The notes: generated from the letters alone by a model not told the origin. DNA of 16,421 bases from JAFGPS01 sp964570855 (GCA_964570855.1 CAZMZR010000074.1:1-16421), one strand, 5' to 3'. Counted from the stretch's first letter, positions 6,700-14,777 are shown. A program made the numbers and translations.

Positions 6700-9600
6700 T
6701 CAGATTTTCCCTTCGATTCTCTCAAGCCGAGTCGAATGAGCAACAAGCCTTCCATCGACATAGACAAATAATCCTTTACCTTGCTTATATTTTTCGCCGG
6801 TCTGGTCCCAGATGATTGTTATTATTTTGTTATGATAATTAACATTATCCAATGCAAACCACTTCCATGTATCAGCGGGCACAAGCGGATGAACTACAAT
6901 CACATTATCATTGCGGGGACAAAGACCGACCAAGCCGGAGATGACCAGGTCGCAAAAACCTGAATGGTTATAGTATCGGCTTCGCGGATTTTCCCCTTTG
7001 AGCCAGGCACCGGTCTTTTCATCCTGATATTCGCCGATATATGGTCTGCCGTTTTTTCGATGTGCCTTCGCATAGGTCAACAATGCATCAAAATAATTCT
7101 TTGGTGACACAACAGATTGGTTATAATTCCGTAATAAATTTGCCATTCCGACAAGCGTTTGAGTCGTTGCGAACGGCCAAACGGCTCCATCCCATTCACA
7201 AGTGCCGACTCCATGCGACCTGAACTGTGGGTGTCGTCTTTCGGCTGTCGTTAATCCATACGGGGCATTAAAACCGTTCGGATCCAGTACTTGTTTCCAG
7301 GCTGCTTCGAAACCCGGACCGGGAAGATTAAAGTACCACGGGATAAATCCGATTTCCTCACGGGCATCGGTAAGTGATCCGTTTTCAAAACGAACCTTAA
7401 AGAATTCAGAATCCTTATCCCAAAGTTCTTTCCGTACCAAGTCTTTTAGTTCAATGGCCTTCTTTTGAAACTTCTCAGAAAGTTCCATCCTGCCTGCCAT
7501 TTCAGCGATTTTGGAAATGGCCATAGCATTGCTGTACATGTAGCTGTTGATGGTAGGGCGGGCATTTTTCGCTTTTCTTGAACCGCTGATCGATTCCTCC
7601 ATACCGTCGCGGACATCGTATTGCCAGAACATGTCGTCATCCAGTAATTTTTCCTCTTCCCATTTCTGATAATCATTCACCAAATCAGGTAATAGTTCTA
7701 AAAGAAATTCCATATCGTGATTGACAAGGTATCTGTTATATAAAGCATCTGCAATCCAACTGCTGAATTTATGAAAATGAGGCTGAGGACTACCATCGTG
7801 CCCGCGAAACCAGAACAGTATGTACTCATTCAGATACTGTTGATTTTTCAACCAGCGCCCTTCATATACATGGTGACCGAGAGCACAACTGATTGTATTA
7901 TGGACACCGGCGTGACCGACCGGTGTGATAAATTCGGTGAGAACGAATCCATCAGGAGTTTTTTTAATATGCTTACGGTATGTCCACCAGCGATAGTAAT
8001 AAATTTGCTCGAAATCTTTGTCAGGGCACTCGAATAACGGGATATTTTCCTGCATCCATGACCATACCTCTGAATTAGAGACGAAGTTGATCACATCTTC
8101 ATCATTGATACTGTTGAAATAGTCGACGTAATGTTTATAATCATCCGGATTTAATACCAGCTGATTTGTTGTATCTGTCGTGAGCTGGGTCAAGGGAGTT
8201 ACCCTGAAATCCTTGATGTAATAAACCGACTCTTTGATTTTTTCATCTGCGCCGGATTCGTCCCAGCCCGGCTTAAAATCATCTCCACTTTTATATTCCT
8301 GCACATCATCTGTTAATCGATACCGCCCGGTCCGGAAGATAATCCTCTCCGGTTCTTCGGTTGTGTATGAAAATGTTCCGTCTTCAATAATAAATTTATT
8401 GTCTAATTTAATGGAAAACCGCCGCTTTGCTGTGTCCAAATTAATCTCGAAAGCATACCACTTCCCGGTTTCCAAAGAAGTTACCGTTGAGTACTCATTC
8501 ATCCCGTTTTTCACCAAAAACTTCCTATCCGTATCAATCCGAGTTTGCAGCAACCTGTCACCTTTTGCCGTAACTACTTCGATATCAAGAACTTCGGAAG
8601 AGGACTCGATATGCAAATCGAAAGACAAAATTTGTCGGTCGGCCTTATGAAATACCCGCACCGCCTTGGCGTAATCATAAGGATCGAAGTCTTTCAGCAT
8701 CATGCTTTTTTCATTTTCGCCCGGGAAATTAACAATCTCGACCGGACACCATTTTGGTGTATAAATATTCCAATCTTTAATGATGCCGCCTGTCTCCATG
8801 CTGCTAAAATCATCCCGGATCGGACCATCCACTTCCCAACGTACCGGGACAGGTATTCGGGAAATCCAGATGTCTTCTTTGCTGACCGAATAGACGACCC
8901 ACAAATCGTCACCGGGTGGATTACCGTTTCCCTCTATGATCCCGCGGACATATTGCGGGCCGGGGCGTTTTTCACGTCCCCAAAATCTTTTAGGAGGTAC
9001 CTCGCCGTGAACATTGACAAGATTATCAAATAGGATTCCATCATCGCCGGTAGCAATGCACAGAGGATGTCGTGCGTCACTATCCGTCGGATTATATACC
9101 AGGGCATATTGACCGTTATCCAATTTCTGTGCCCAGATTTTCGCGCCGCTGTAAGTAAGTGTGTTGCAGCGAACCGGCGGTGACCATGTTTGGCCGTTGT
9201 CTTTTGTTACTGTTACCCAGCGCCCTTTGAAAAAACCGACGATAGCACCGTCGGGCCGAGTAAAAAAACAAAATGCTTTGCCCGGTTTTTTTTCGCTACG
9301 TTCAACTATCCATGGAACCCGGTAAAAATCATCTTTGTCTTTTGTCAGATAATCTTCTTCCCACCATTGCATTCTGCGGATTTTATCCGAAAGAAAAGCA
9401 TCGCAGGCTTCAACAAATTCTTTATCAGGAGAAGATGTATAAAGCGGATATTTGACTTTGCCTTTCCAGTTATCGTTAACACGGATAAAATAAACCGGGC
9501 CGAATGAGTTGTCTGTGTAAATCTCACGTACGACACGACCGATGCCGTATCCGTCGTTCGCTCCGTAATAGGCCATTACTAAAAACCGACCGTTTGGGGC

Positions 9601-10071
9601 GACATAAAAGCCCATTCTCTGGTGCATATATTTTAGGTTAATAGAAGCATCATCGTTAGCAGTGAAATAGATCGGGAAAAGGACCACAGGTTTTGTCCAG
9701 TTCCTGCCGTCAACTGAACGCGACAACATTGTAACGCCGGGAGGAATATGCTCGCCGGTTGGATTGGTTAAATATTCACAGAAGAATTGACCGTTCAAAT
9801 ACGCCAGCATGGGGGCATGATTATACGTCCACCCGAGTCCGTCCGACCATTCAGGATGTGTGCGGTTGGCCCGCATGATTTGATAATTCTGGGCACCGAC
9901 AGCCGGTCGCATCTGTCCATCGTGATAACCGTCTTTATAATCACTATTCGATTTGTTCACTTTGCCGATATAACGCACCGGCTCATTTTCTTCGCCCACG
10001 TCGGCTAAAAGCATCGCTATAAATAAAACAGAAAGAATTGAACATACAAACTGATGCCTGCTTTTTATCAT
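6700..10071 (-). CDS. Large secreted two-module glycosidase: sialidase-like beta-propeller plus (alpha/alpha)6 domain
   Basis: 1123 residues with an N-terminal hydrophobic export signal. About 40-410 is sialidase-like with two Asp-box-like turns, SRSVDGRNW near 120 and TKDNGQTW near 292, ending in a GPQYVRGIIEGNG segment. About 415-630 is a beta-sandwich of concanavalin/laminin-G character (DDFSSMETGG, WYAFEINLD, FRTGRYR). About 650-1050 is an (alpha/alpha)6 barrel like MGH1-type and trehalase-like enzymes, with RDGMEESISGSR near 824, a likely acid-bearing loop, and CEWDGAVWPFATTQTL near 964. A terminal beta-sandwich follows. Such enzymes remove sugars from glycans in the periplasm or at the surface. 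The module order recalls BT1020 of Bacteroides (GH143-GH142: Dha hydrolase and beta-L-arabinofuranosidase on rhamnogalacturonan II), a resemblance from memory that I hold at about one in three. An AAGGAG site precedes the ATG. Confidence 0.82.
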   Translation of the reverse strand: MIKSRHQFVCSILSVLFIAMLLADVGEENEPVRYIGKVNKSNSDYKDGYHDGQMRPAVGAQNYQIMRANRTHPEWSDGLGWTYNHAPMLAYLNGQFFCEYLTNPTGEHIPPGVTMLSRSVDGRNWTKPVVLFPIYFTANDDASINLKYMHQRMGFYVAPNGRFLVMAYYGANDGYGIGRVVREIYTDNSFGPVYFIRVNDNWKGKVKYPLYTSSPDKEFVEACDAFLSDKIRRMQWWEEDYLTKDKDDFYRVPWIVERSEKKPGKAFCFFTRPDGAIVGFFKGRWVTVTKDNGQTWSPPVRCNTLTYSGAKIWAQKLDNGQYALVYNPTDSDARHPLCIATGDDGILFDNLVNVHGEVPPKRFWGREKRPGPQYVRGIIEGNGNPPGDDLWVVYSVSKEDIWISRIPVPVRWEVDGPIRDDFSSMETGGIIKDWNIYTPKWCPVEIVNFPGENEKSMMLKDFDPYDYAKAVRVFHKADRQILSFDLHIESSSEVLDIEVVTAKGDRLLQTRIDTDRKFLVKNGMNEYSTVTSLETGKWYAFEINLDTAKRRFSIKLDNKFIIEDGTFSYTTEEPERIIFRTGRYRLTDDVQEYKSGDDFKPGWDESGADEKIKESVYYIKDFRVTPLTQLTTDTTNQLVLNPDDYKHYVDYFNSINDEDVINFVSNSEVWSWMQENIPLFECPDKDFEQIYYYRWWTYRKHIKKTPDGFVLTEFITPVGHAGVHNTISCALGHHVYEGRWLKNQQYLNEYILFWFRGHDGSPQPHFHKFSSWIADALYNRYLVNHDMEFLLELLPDLVNDYQKWEEEKLLDDDMFWQYDVRDGMEESISGSRKAKNARPTINSYMYSNAMAISKIAEMAGRMELSEKFQKKAIELKDLVRKELWDKDSEFFKVRFENGSLTDAREEIGFIPWYFNLPGPGFEAAWKQVLDPNGFNAPYGLTTAERRHPQFRSHGVGTCEWDGAVWPFATTQTLVGMANLLRNYNQSVVSPKNYFDALLTYAKAHRKNGRPYIGEYQDEKTGAWLKGENPRSRYYNHSGFCDLVISGLVGLCPRNDNVIVVHPLVPADTWKWFALDNVNYHNKIITIIWDQTGEKYKQGKGLFVYVDGRLVAHSTRLERIEGKI

Positions 10072-10101
10072 TCTTCACTCCTTAAATCCATTTTTGGCAA
10101 T

Positions 10102-10124
10102 AAACCAGTCTTTAGAACTGGTTT
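10102..10124 (-). other. Intercistronic hairpin
   Basis: AAACCAGT (10102-10109) and ACTGGTTT (10117-10124) form an 8-base stem with a 7-base loop in the 66-base gap between two operon genes. There is no proper T run after it on the minus strand, so it is more likely an mRNA processing or stability element, or a weak attenuator, than a full terminator. Confidence 0.45.
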
Positions 10125-10137
10125 TCGTATTTCGTGG

Positions 10138-11739
10138 TTAATGAATTCGACGTATTCTCAAAGCCATATAAGCTCTGCCGGGTAATTCCACCTTGGCTTT
10201 GTTTTTATCGATAAATTCGTAACGGTCCAGCTTTTCTACTTCAAATATCTGTTCAACAGGTGTTATTTTCATATTCCACGTGTCGATCAAATCGACTCTA
10301 AACTGCATTCCGGGTTTGAGTTCATCATCCGGCAATCTGAAATTCCATTGTTTGACCTGCTCCCTGCCGAAATAAACCAGGTAATATTCTCCGTATTTGC
10401 CGGCCATATTAGTGATGTAGTATTGGTCTATCGGATTCAATCCATCCTCCGGGCCATCTTCTACAATTTTTCTCAGGAAAGCTATTCTCGCCGGACTTTT
10501 CCTTACAAGCTCACCGCCGGTGGAAATCCAGCCGTCGCCGTACGGTTGTCCCTTTGATGTCTCTCCATGCGTGGCGTAAGCACCGCCGACATAAGCAATC
10601 CAGAAGCGATAAACCATTTCCTCTCCGGACAATTGTCCCCAGCGGTTATCAATATTGCCTTCGTAATTGATCTCGTCATGGATAATCGGCTTACGATAGA
10701 TATCTCTTAACAACGGGGAAACACCAAAAAAACGCACAGCCATATAATACTGCAAGCTGACATGTGTCACCCACGGTTTTGTGTAATTATAAATACGTCC
10801 GGCATTATGGATAGAGCGTAAATGTTGATAAGGGTCCTTCGCCTGTACGAGTTGAAACAGGCGGTCCCAGTCGGCGTCGGTTAAACTCTTCATAAAACTG
10901 TTCTCATTTGCAAGAGACCACCAGATATTCCGAAAGGCGGCGAAACGTGCAATGACATAACGCACAAAACGGTCGTTCGTTTCGGCATCCATCATATCGA
11001 ATCCCCATTTCCCATGATCGTATGGTCGAAACAGTATAAGGTCCGCCTCAACGCCGATGTCCCGAAGTTGTAATACGCATTGTTCCAGCCTCTGGAAATA
11101 AACAGGATTGAATCCGGAGAAGTTCCAGTTTTCCTTTGAAGTGCCTTCATACGGGAAACAATCCAGTGCGGCAGGTCCTTCGACATATTCCTGCCGCCAC
11201 GGCGGAACCGCAAGAAAACGAGCTTTATTGAAGGGCGAGTCGATTAAGTTTTGAACGGTCTGCTGTCTCTTTTCCTTCGATTGAAACGGCCATTCATAAA
11301 TAGTAGTACCAAACAAAAAGAACGGCATCCCGTCTTCATAAGCAAAATGATATTGATTTCTCACCCGCACTGGACCGTGATTATCCGGTGAGGGGGCTGT
11401 GCATTCGAGGCGTCCCTCTTTACCATTCAATTGGTCACAGTTACTTTTTGTTCTATAGGTCCAAATACCTTCCGAATTGGGCATGAAACGGATTTTATAG
11501 GTTCCGCGGCCGTCATAAAAACCTTCCGGCTCATAGATATGGTCACCATTTTTGAAAACAGCACTAAATTCAATGTCAACAAATGGATTGCCGGTTGCAG
11601 GACCGGAAAGAGATATTTCAAAAAAATCCCATTTTTCAATCCCCGCCTGCGCGGGGATAAGTTTACTGTTACTGTCCTGAACAGCTAATAGATTGCTGGA
11701 TAAAAATGCCGCAAATACAATAAGAATCAATTTTTTCAT
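10138..11739 (-). CDS. Secreted DUF5060 / apiosidase-like TIM-barrel glycosidase, paralogue A
   Basis: 533 residues. A signal peptide (MKKLILIVFAAFLSSNLLAV) precedes an N-terminal beta-sandwich of the DUF5060 type (about 33-105; WDFFEISLSGPATGNPFVDI). A clan GH-A barrel of the DUF4038/apiosidase-like kind (about 115-440) follows, then a C-terminal beta-sandwich resembling DUF5605. Likely catalytic residues are the acid/base Glu in WWSLANENSF (about 278) and the nucleophile Glu in IIHDEINYEG (about 355). Family members act outside the cytoplasm on plant-type glycans, GH140 apiosidase being the characterised relative; this protein's sugar is unknown. A perfect AGGAGG precedes the ATG. Its 5' end matches the upstream paralogue almost exactly, and an in-frame palindrome encodes IPAQAGI between signal peptide and DUF5060 domain. 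About 60% identical to paralogue B in the barrel by eye. Confidence 0.85.
   Translation of the reverse strand: MKKLILIVFAAFLSSNLLAVQDSNSKLIPAQAGIEKWDFFEISLSGPATGNPFVDIEFSAVFKNGDHIYEPEGFYDGRGTYKIRFMPNSEGIWTYRTKSNCDQLNGKEGRLECTAPSPDNHGPVRVRNQYHFAYEDGMPFFLFGTTIYEWPFQSKEKRQQTVQNLIDSPFNKARFLAVPPWRQEYVEGPAALDCFPYEGTSKENWNFSGFNPVYFQRLEQCVLQLRDIGVEADLILFRPYDHGKWGFDMMDAETNDRFVRYVIARFAAFRNIWWSLANENSFMKSLTDADWDRLFQLVQAKDPYQHLRSIHNAGRIYNYTKPWVTHVSLQYYMAVRFFGVSPLLRDIYRKPIIHDEINYEGNIDNRWGQLSGEEMVYRFWIAYVGGAYATHGETSKGQPYGDGWISTGGELVRKSPARIAFLRKIVEDGPEDGLNPIDQYYITNMAGKYGEYYLVYFGREQVKQWNFRLPDDELKPGMQFRVDLIDTWNMKITPVEQIFEVEKLDRYEFIDKNKAKVELPGRAYMALRIRRIH
11438..11640 (-). repeat. Near-identical 5' block shared by the two glycosidase paralogues, copy A
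   Basis: This 203-base stretch aligns without gaps to 13065-13267 with 19 mismatches by hand count, including a run of 49 identical bases over the centre. It encodes the start of the DUF5060 domain. Identity falls sharply on both sides, which points to gene conversion or copying of one 5' end onto the other. Confidence 0.8.
11639..11658. repeat. REP-like palindrome inserted in frame in a coding region
   Basis: ATCCCCGC and GCGGGGAT flank a 4-base loop (CTGC). On the minus strand it reads in frame as IPAQAGI. The paralogue has a different sequence (SLSNLIEKWD) at this point and no palindrome, so it appears to be an insertion in the linker after the signal peptide. The same short palindrome with the IPAQAGI reading is familiar as a dispersed repeat in unrelated bacterial genomes; whether this genome carries other copies cannot be seen here. 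Confidence 0.7.
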
Positions 11740-11773
11740 TAAAATGCCTCCTGTAATTTCGTGTGTTTCGTAG

Positions 11774-13360
11774 TCACTCTTTCACTCGCCTGATCCGGAT
11801 CGCCATGTAAGGCTTGCCCGATAGCGCAATCGAACGTGCATCTTTGTCGGCGAAAAAATAATCGCCCTTTTTCTTCAGCGTGAACATGCCTTCTATCGGT
11901 GTGATGGTCATGTTCCATGTATCGAGCACTTCGGCAGTGAACTTCATACCGTCGGCGAGCTCGGCTTTATAGAGCTCGAACGGCCATGCGGTGCGCGCCT
12001 CGCGGCCGAAATACCCGAGGTAGTATTCGCCCCGTTTGCCCGCGAAGGGGCAGTCCTGCCACTTGTCAATCGGCTCGATGCCCTCCGTCGGACTGTCCTC
12101 TAATACTTGCCGGAGAAACGCGAGTCGCGCTGGGCTCTGACCTTTGAGCACGCCGCCTTTCGACCACCACAGAATGTCATCGGTACTTAAGTACGTTTCG
12201 CCGTGCCCGACGTAAGTGCCCGCCACAGTGCCGTTCCAGAACCGGAAAACCAATTCCTCCGCCGAGATGTTGCCCCAGCGTTTCGGGATGTTGCCTTCGT
12301 ATTTGACCTCGTCGAACACGATTGGCTTACGATAGACGTCGCGATACAGTACGGCGCGACCATGTTCCTCGACCGCCGAGCCATTCTGAATGCTGATGTG
12401 CGTCACCCATGGCTGGTTCTGGTTGTAAATCAGCGTGCCGTTGTGAATTGAACGCAAGTGCTGATATGGATCGCTGGCCTGAACAATCTGGAAGAACCGG
12501 TCCCAGTCGGCGGGTGTTTTCTCTTTCATAAAATCGTATTCGTTTGCCAGCGACCACCATACATTGCGGAATGCCGCAAGTCGGGCGACGACGTAGCGCA
12601 AATAACGATCGTCCACCTCCGCTGGCATCCGGTCAAAACCCCAGTGACCTTTGTCGTAGGGATGAAATAAAATGATGTCTGCCTCAATCCCAAGATCGCG
12701 CAACTGGCCGACACGCTTCTCCAGATGTTGGAAAAATTCCGGATTGAATCGCGTAAAATCCCAATGATTGGGGGCAATACCCTCGAACGGATAATAACGC
12801 GGCTCATTCTTGTTCCAATCATATCGCTTGGGAAAAACGCACATGCGAAGCTTGTTAAATGGTGCTGTTGCCAGCGTCTTAAGCGTTTGCTCTTCCAATT
12901 CTTCGGTTTGGTGAGCCCAGGCGTAGCACGTCGTGCCGAGTTCCTTGTACGGTTTACCGTCGGCATAGGCGAAATGAAACGTATGCGCGATGCGTACCGG
13001 ACCGTGATTGTTTGCGGACGGATGCGTTACGGTAAATTCGCCCATTTTGCCGTCCAATACCAGACAGTTACTTTTTGTTTCGTAGGTCCAAATACCTTCG
13101 GAATCAGGCATGAAGCGGATTTTATAGACTCCGTGGCCGTAATAAAAACCTTCCGGCTCACAGGTCCGGTCACCATTTTTGAAAACAGCACTAAATTCAA
13201 TGTCAACAAATGGATTACCGGTTGCAGGACCTGGAAGAGATATTTCATAAAAATCCCATTTTTCAATCAGGTTCGACAAGCTCGCCGCGGTTTTGTTTTC
13301 CTGTGCCGGTAACAAATTGCATAATAAAGCGACAAATATGAATAGAGTGAGCTTATTCAT
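11774..13360 (-). CDS. Secreted DUF5060 / apiosidase-like TIM-barrel glycosidase, paralogue B (first gene of operon)
   Basis: 528 residues with a signal peptide (MNKLTLFIFVALLCNLLPAQ), DUF5060-type domain (about 32-100), GH-A barrel and DUF5605-like C-terminal domain, as in its downstream paralogue. Candidate catalytic residues are the acid/base Glu in WWSLANEYDF (about 273) and the nucleophile Glu in IVFDEVKYEG (about 349). HWGFDRM and SDPYQHLRSIHNG are shared landmarks. Loops around the active site differ from paralogue A (TIATAPF-like region, QNGSAVEEHG against QYYMAVRFFG), suggesting different specificity. The body is much richer in G and C than its own 5' end: 40 of 60 bases in 12001-12060 against 23 of 60 in 13201-13260. 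AAGGGG precedes the ATG. The next gene starts 34 bases after its stop. Confidence 0.85.
   Translation of the reverse strand: MNKLTLFIFVALLCNLLPAQENKTAASLSNLIEKWDFYEISLPGPATGNPFVDIEFSAVFKNGDRTCEPEGFYYGHGVYKIRFMPDSEGIWTYETKSNCLVLDGKMGEFTVTHPSANNHGPVRIAHTFHFAYADGKPYKELGTTCYAWAHQTEELEEQTLKTLATAPFNKLRMCVFPKRYDWNKNEPRYYPFEGIAPNHWDFTRFNPEFFQHLEKRVGQLRDLGIEADIILFHPYDKGHWGFDRMPAEVDDRYLRYVVARLAAFRNVWWSLANEYDFMKEKTPADWDRFFQIVQASDPYQHLRSIHNGTLIYNQNQPWVTHISIQNGSAVEEHGRAVLYRDVYRKPIVFDEVKYEGNIPKRWGNISAEELVFRFWNGTVAGTYVGHGETYLSTDDILWWSKGGVLKGQSPARLAFLRQVLEDSPTEGIEPIDKWQDCPFAGKRGEYYLGYFGREARTAWPFELYKAELADGMKFTAEVLDTWNMTITPIEGMFTLKKKGDYFFADKDARSIALSGKPYMAIRIRRVKE
13065..13267 (-). repeat. Near-identical 5' block shared by the two glycosidase paralogues, copy B
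   Basis: Partner of the block at 11438-11640. Here the AT-rich block abuts a GC-rich gene body, so the compositional break near 13065 coincides with the end of high identity. Confidence 0.8.
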
Positions 13361-13391
13361 GACAATTCCCCTTACTTTTGAGTATATTATC

Positions 13392-13420
13392 AGTGTTCCA
13401 ATCCATAGAAATAGAACACT
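13392..13420. promoter_or_regulatory. Inverted repeat over the predicted transcription start, candidate operator
   Basis: AGTGTTC (13392-13398) and GAACACT (13414-13420) are perfect 7-base inverted arms with 15 bases between. They lie immediately downstream of the predicted -10 box and 32 bases before the first glycosidase ATG. A repressor bound here would block initiation; alternatively the leader RNA folds into a hairpin. Confidence 0.45.
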
Positions 13421-13423
13421 CTA

Positions 13424-13452
13424 TTTATAAATCGATTCTTTTGTACGTTCAA
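13424..13452 (-). promoter_or_regulatory. Sigma70-type promoter of the glycosidase operon
   Basis: On the minus strand TTGAAC (13452-13447) and TATAAA (13429-13424) are exactly 17 bases apart. The predicted start is near 13417, giving a leader of about 57 bases before the ATG at 13360. Confidence 0.55.
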
Positions 13453-13547
13453 ATGGAACTTTGGAAATATTTTCTGCTGCATCATCTCATTCGAGATAAG
13501 GAATGTATGATGTTATATTTGATAAGAAAATATGTAGGATAGGCAGG

Positions 13548-13581
13548 TTCCCTGTCCCACCGTTAGGTGTCCCCAAGGGAA
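13548..13581. other. GC-rich imperfect hairpin downstream of the helical-protein gene
   Basis: TTCCCT (13548-13553) pairs with AGGGAA (13576-13581), and inside it CACC (13558-13561) pairs with GGTG (13566-13569) around GTTA. The structure is 20 bases past the stop of the upstream minus-strand gene. No T run follows, so it may be a weak terminator or a REP-like element. Otherwise 13361-13601 holds only the promoter and operator given separately. Confidence 0.35.
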
Positions 13582-13601
13582 TGCGGTTCGTTTATTAACG
13601 G

Positions 13602-14777
13602 TTATTGTGGCTGGTCCGGCAGAGGAAGTGGAGCGTTGCGTTTGGTGCCGTCACTGTTAGTGCCGTAATCAAAGCCGAGTTTGGTGAGCAGGAGACCGGT
13701 ATTTTCCTGACTGCCGAGTAACCGATTATGCTCGGCTTCAAGAGTTGCAATATCTTTTTCCTCAACGGCCTTTCTTATAGTGGATTGCTGACCTAAGAGT
13801 CTGCTGATGCACTTTTCTTCTATATCGATAAGGACTGTAACCAAATGTTGTTTCTGGGTATCATTTAAGTTTTCGCCTTTAATATATCGCTGTATAACAT
13901 AAGAATACAATTGTGCAAATCGCCGGGCAAAATCGGGATTGTTCGTACCTGCAGGTATCCTTCCTGGAACGGATGATGTAGGTAATGTCATTTTTCCGTC
14001 GAGTAGTTTTAGAATAACATTATCCATTTTTTCATATTTCACCGTCCAGTCGGCATATCTCTTAATTCGTAAATCAGCTATCTGCAGAAGCAATTCATCC
14101 GCCTGTGGAATGTCAATGTCGGTGGCAAATCTGGCTATCAATGCCAATATCTCAGGACTGCTGCTGTCAACTATTTCCTGTAGCTGTTCGGTAATTTTCT
14201 GTGCTTGCTTCTGATTTGATGCATTATCCGAATTCAGTTGATTTATAATGCCGGCATTAGTAACGGACTGAACCGCCCAGTATCGAACGGCCATATTTTC
14301 ATCCTTAAGCTTCTCAATAGCTAAATCCATAAGGCGCAGGTCCTGCAGGCCGTCTATCAGAATCAACAAATTGATAATGACTCTTGTTTGTCTTTCCTGC
14401 GGTCTTAATATCAGGGCCTGTTGGAAACCTTCAGATATGTATTTATAGGTGGACTCGGAAAATTGATTAGTGTATTGGTTTTGAGATTCCTGGTTGCTCT
14501 TCTGCCTGCTCAGTATGACAGTACGAAGTTTTGCTATTGAGGTAAAATCTCTCGTTTTAAGGATGTCTCCTACCGAGTCGGCTATAAAATCATCAATGAC
14601 TTGTAAATCCTGGTCATTTAATACGACCTTGTCGCGGACCCGGTCAATGTCGATGGTGCCGGCGGCCATAAGGGTCGAATTCGTCGTTGTGATAAGAAAC
14701 GCCGTTAGAACAATAAAAAGAGCACTTTTTACCTTCATTTTTATAAACACCTTAAGAAACTTCATATTCCGGATCAT
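13602..14777 (-). CDS. Secreted all-helical protein of unknown function, HEAT-like
   Basis: 391 residues. An export signal is clear (MKVKSALFIVLTAFLITTTN, starting at residue 14). The mature part is almost wholly helical and rich in Gln, Asn, Asp and Leu, with a HEAT-repeat-like pair around 145-185 (LRLMDLAIEKLKDENMAVRY) and a Pro-rich tail. It has no catalytic motif I recognise. The chosen ATG has AAGGGA six bases upstream; an alternative at 14738 starts exactly at the signal peptide and has AAGGTG. Both lie inside the transcript from the promoter at 14814-14842. It is on the same strand as the glycosidase operon but separated by 241 bases with a new promoter, so it is probably a separate unit. 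A periplasmic scaffold or binding role is possible but unproven. Confidence 0.75.
   Translation of the reverse strand: MIRNMKFLKVFIKMKVKSALFIVLTAFLITTTNSTLMAAGTIDIDRVRDKVVLNDQDLQVIDDFIADSVGDILKTRDFTSIAKLRTVILSRQKSNQESQNQYTNQFSESTYKYISEGFQQALILRPQERQTRVIINLLILIDGLQDLRLMDLAIEKLKDENMAVRYWAVQSVTNAGIINQLNSDNASNQKQAQKITEQLQEIVDSSSPEILALIARFATDIDIPQADELLLQIADLRIKRYADWTVKYEKMDNVILKLLDGKMTLPTSSVPGRIPAGTNNPDFARRFAQLYSYVIQRYIKGENLNDTQKQHLVTVLIDIEEKCISRLLGQQSTIRKAVEEKDIATLEAEHNRLLGSQENTGLLLTKLGFDYGTNSDGTKRNAPLPLPDQPQ

Noticed and set aside
6684..6767. Upstream ATG adding 28 residues to the GH20/GH67-like protein
   Set aside because: The extension would bury the signal peptide and overlap the preceding gene by 68 bases; the start at 6683 has a good ribosome site.
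8234..9033. Open plus-strand frames of 138 and 162 codons
   Set aside because: Both are antisense to the 1123-residue glycosidase and show no recognisable protein character.
12725..13312. Open plus-strand frame of 195 codons
   Set aside because: It lies wholly antisense inside a well-supported glycosidase gene, has no family resemblance and no ribosome site; its length follows from the codon use of the real gene.
13480..13500. Short palindrome ATCTC-ATTC-GAGAT in the gap before the glycosidase operon
   Set aside because: Only five paired bases, within chance expectation for such a gap, and upstream of the predicted promoter.
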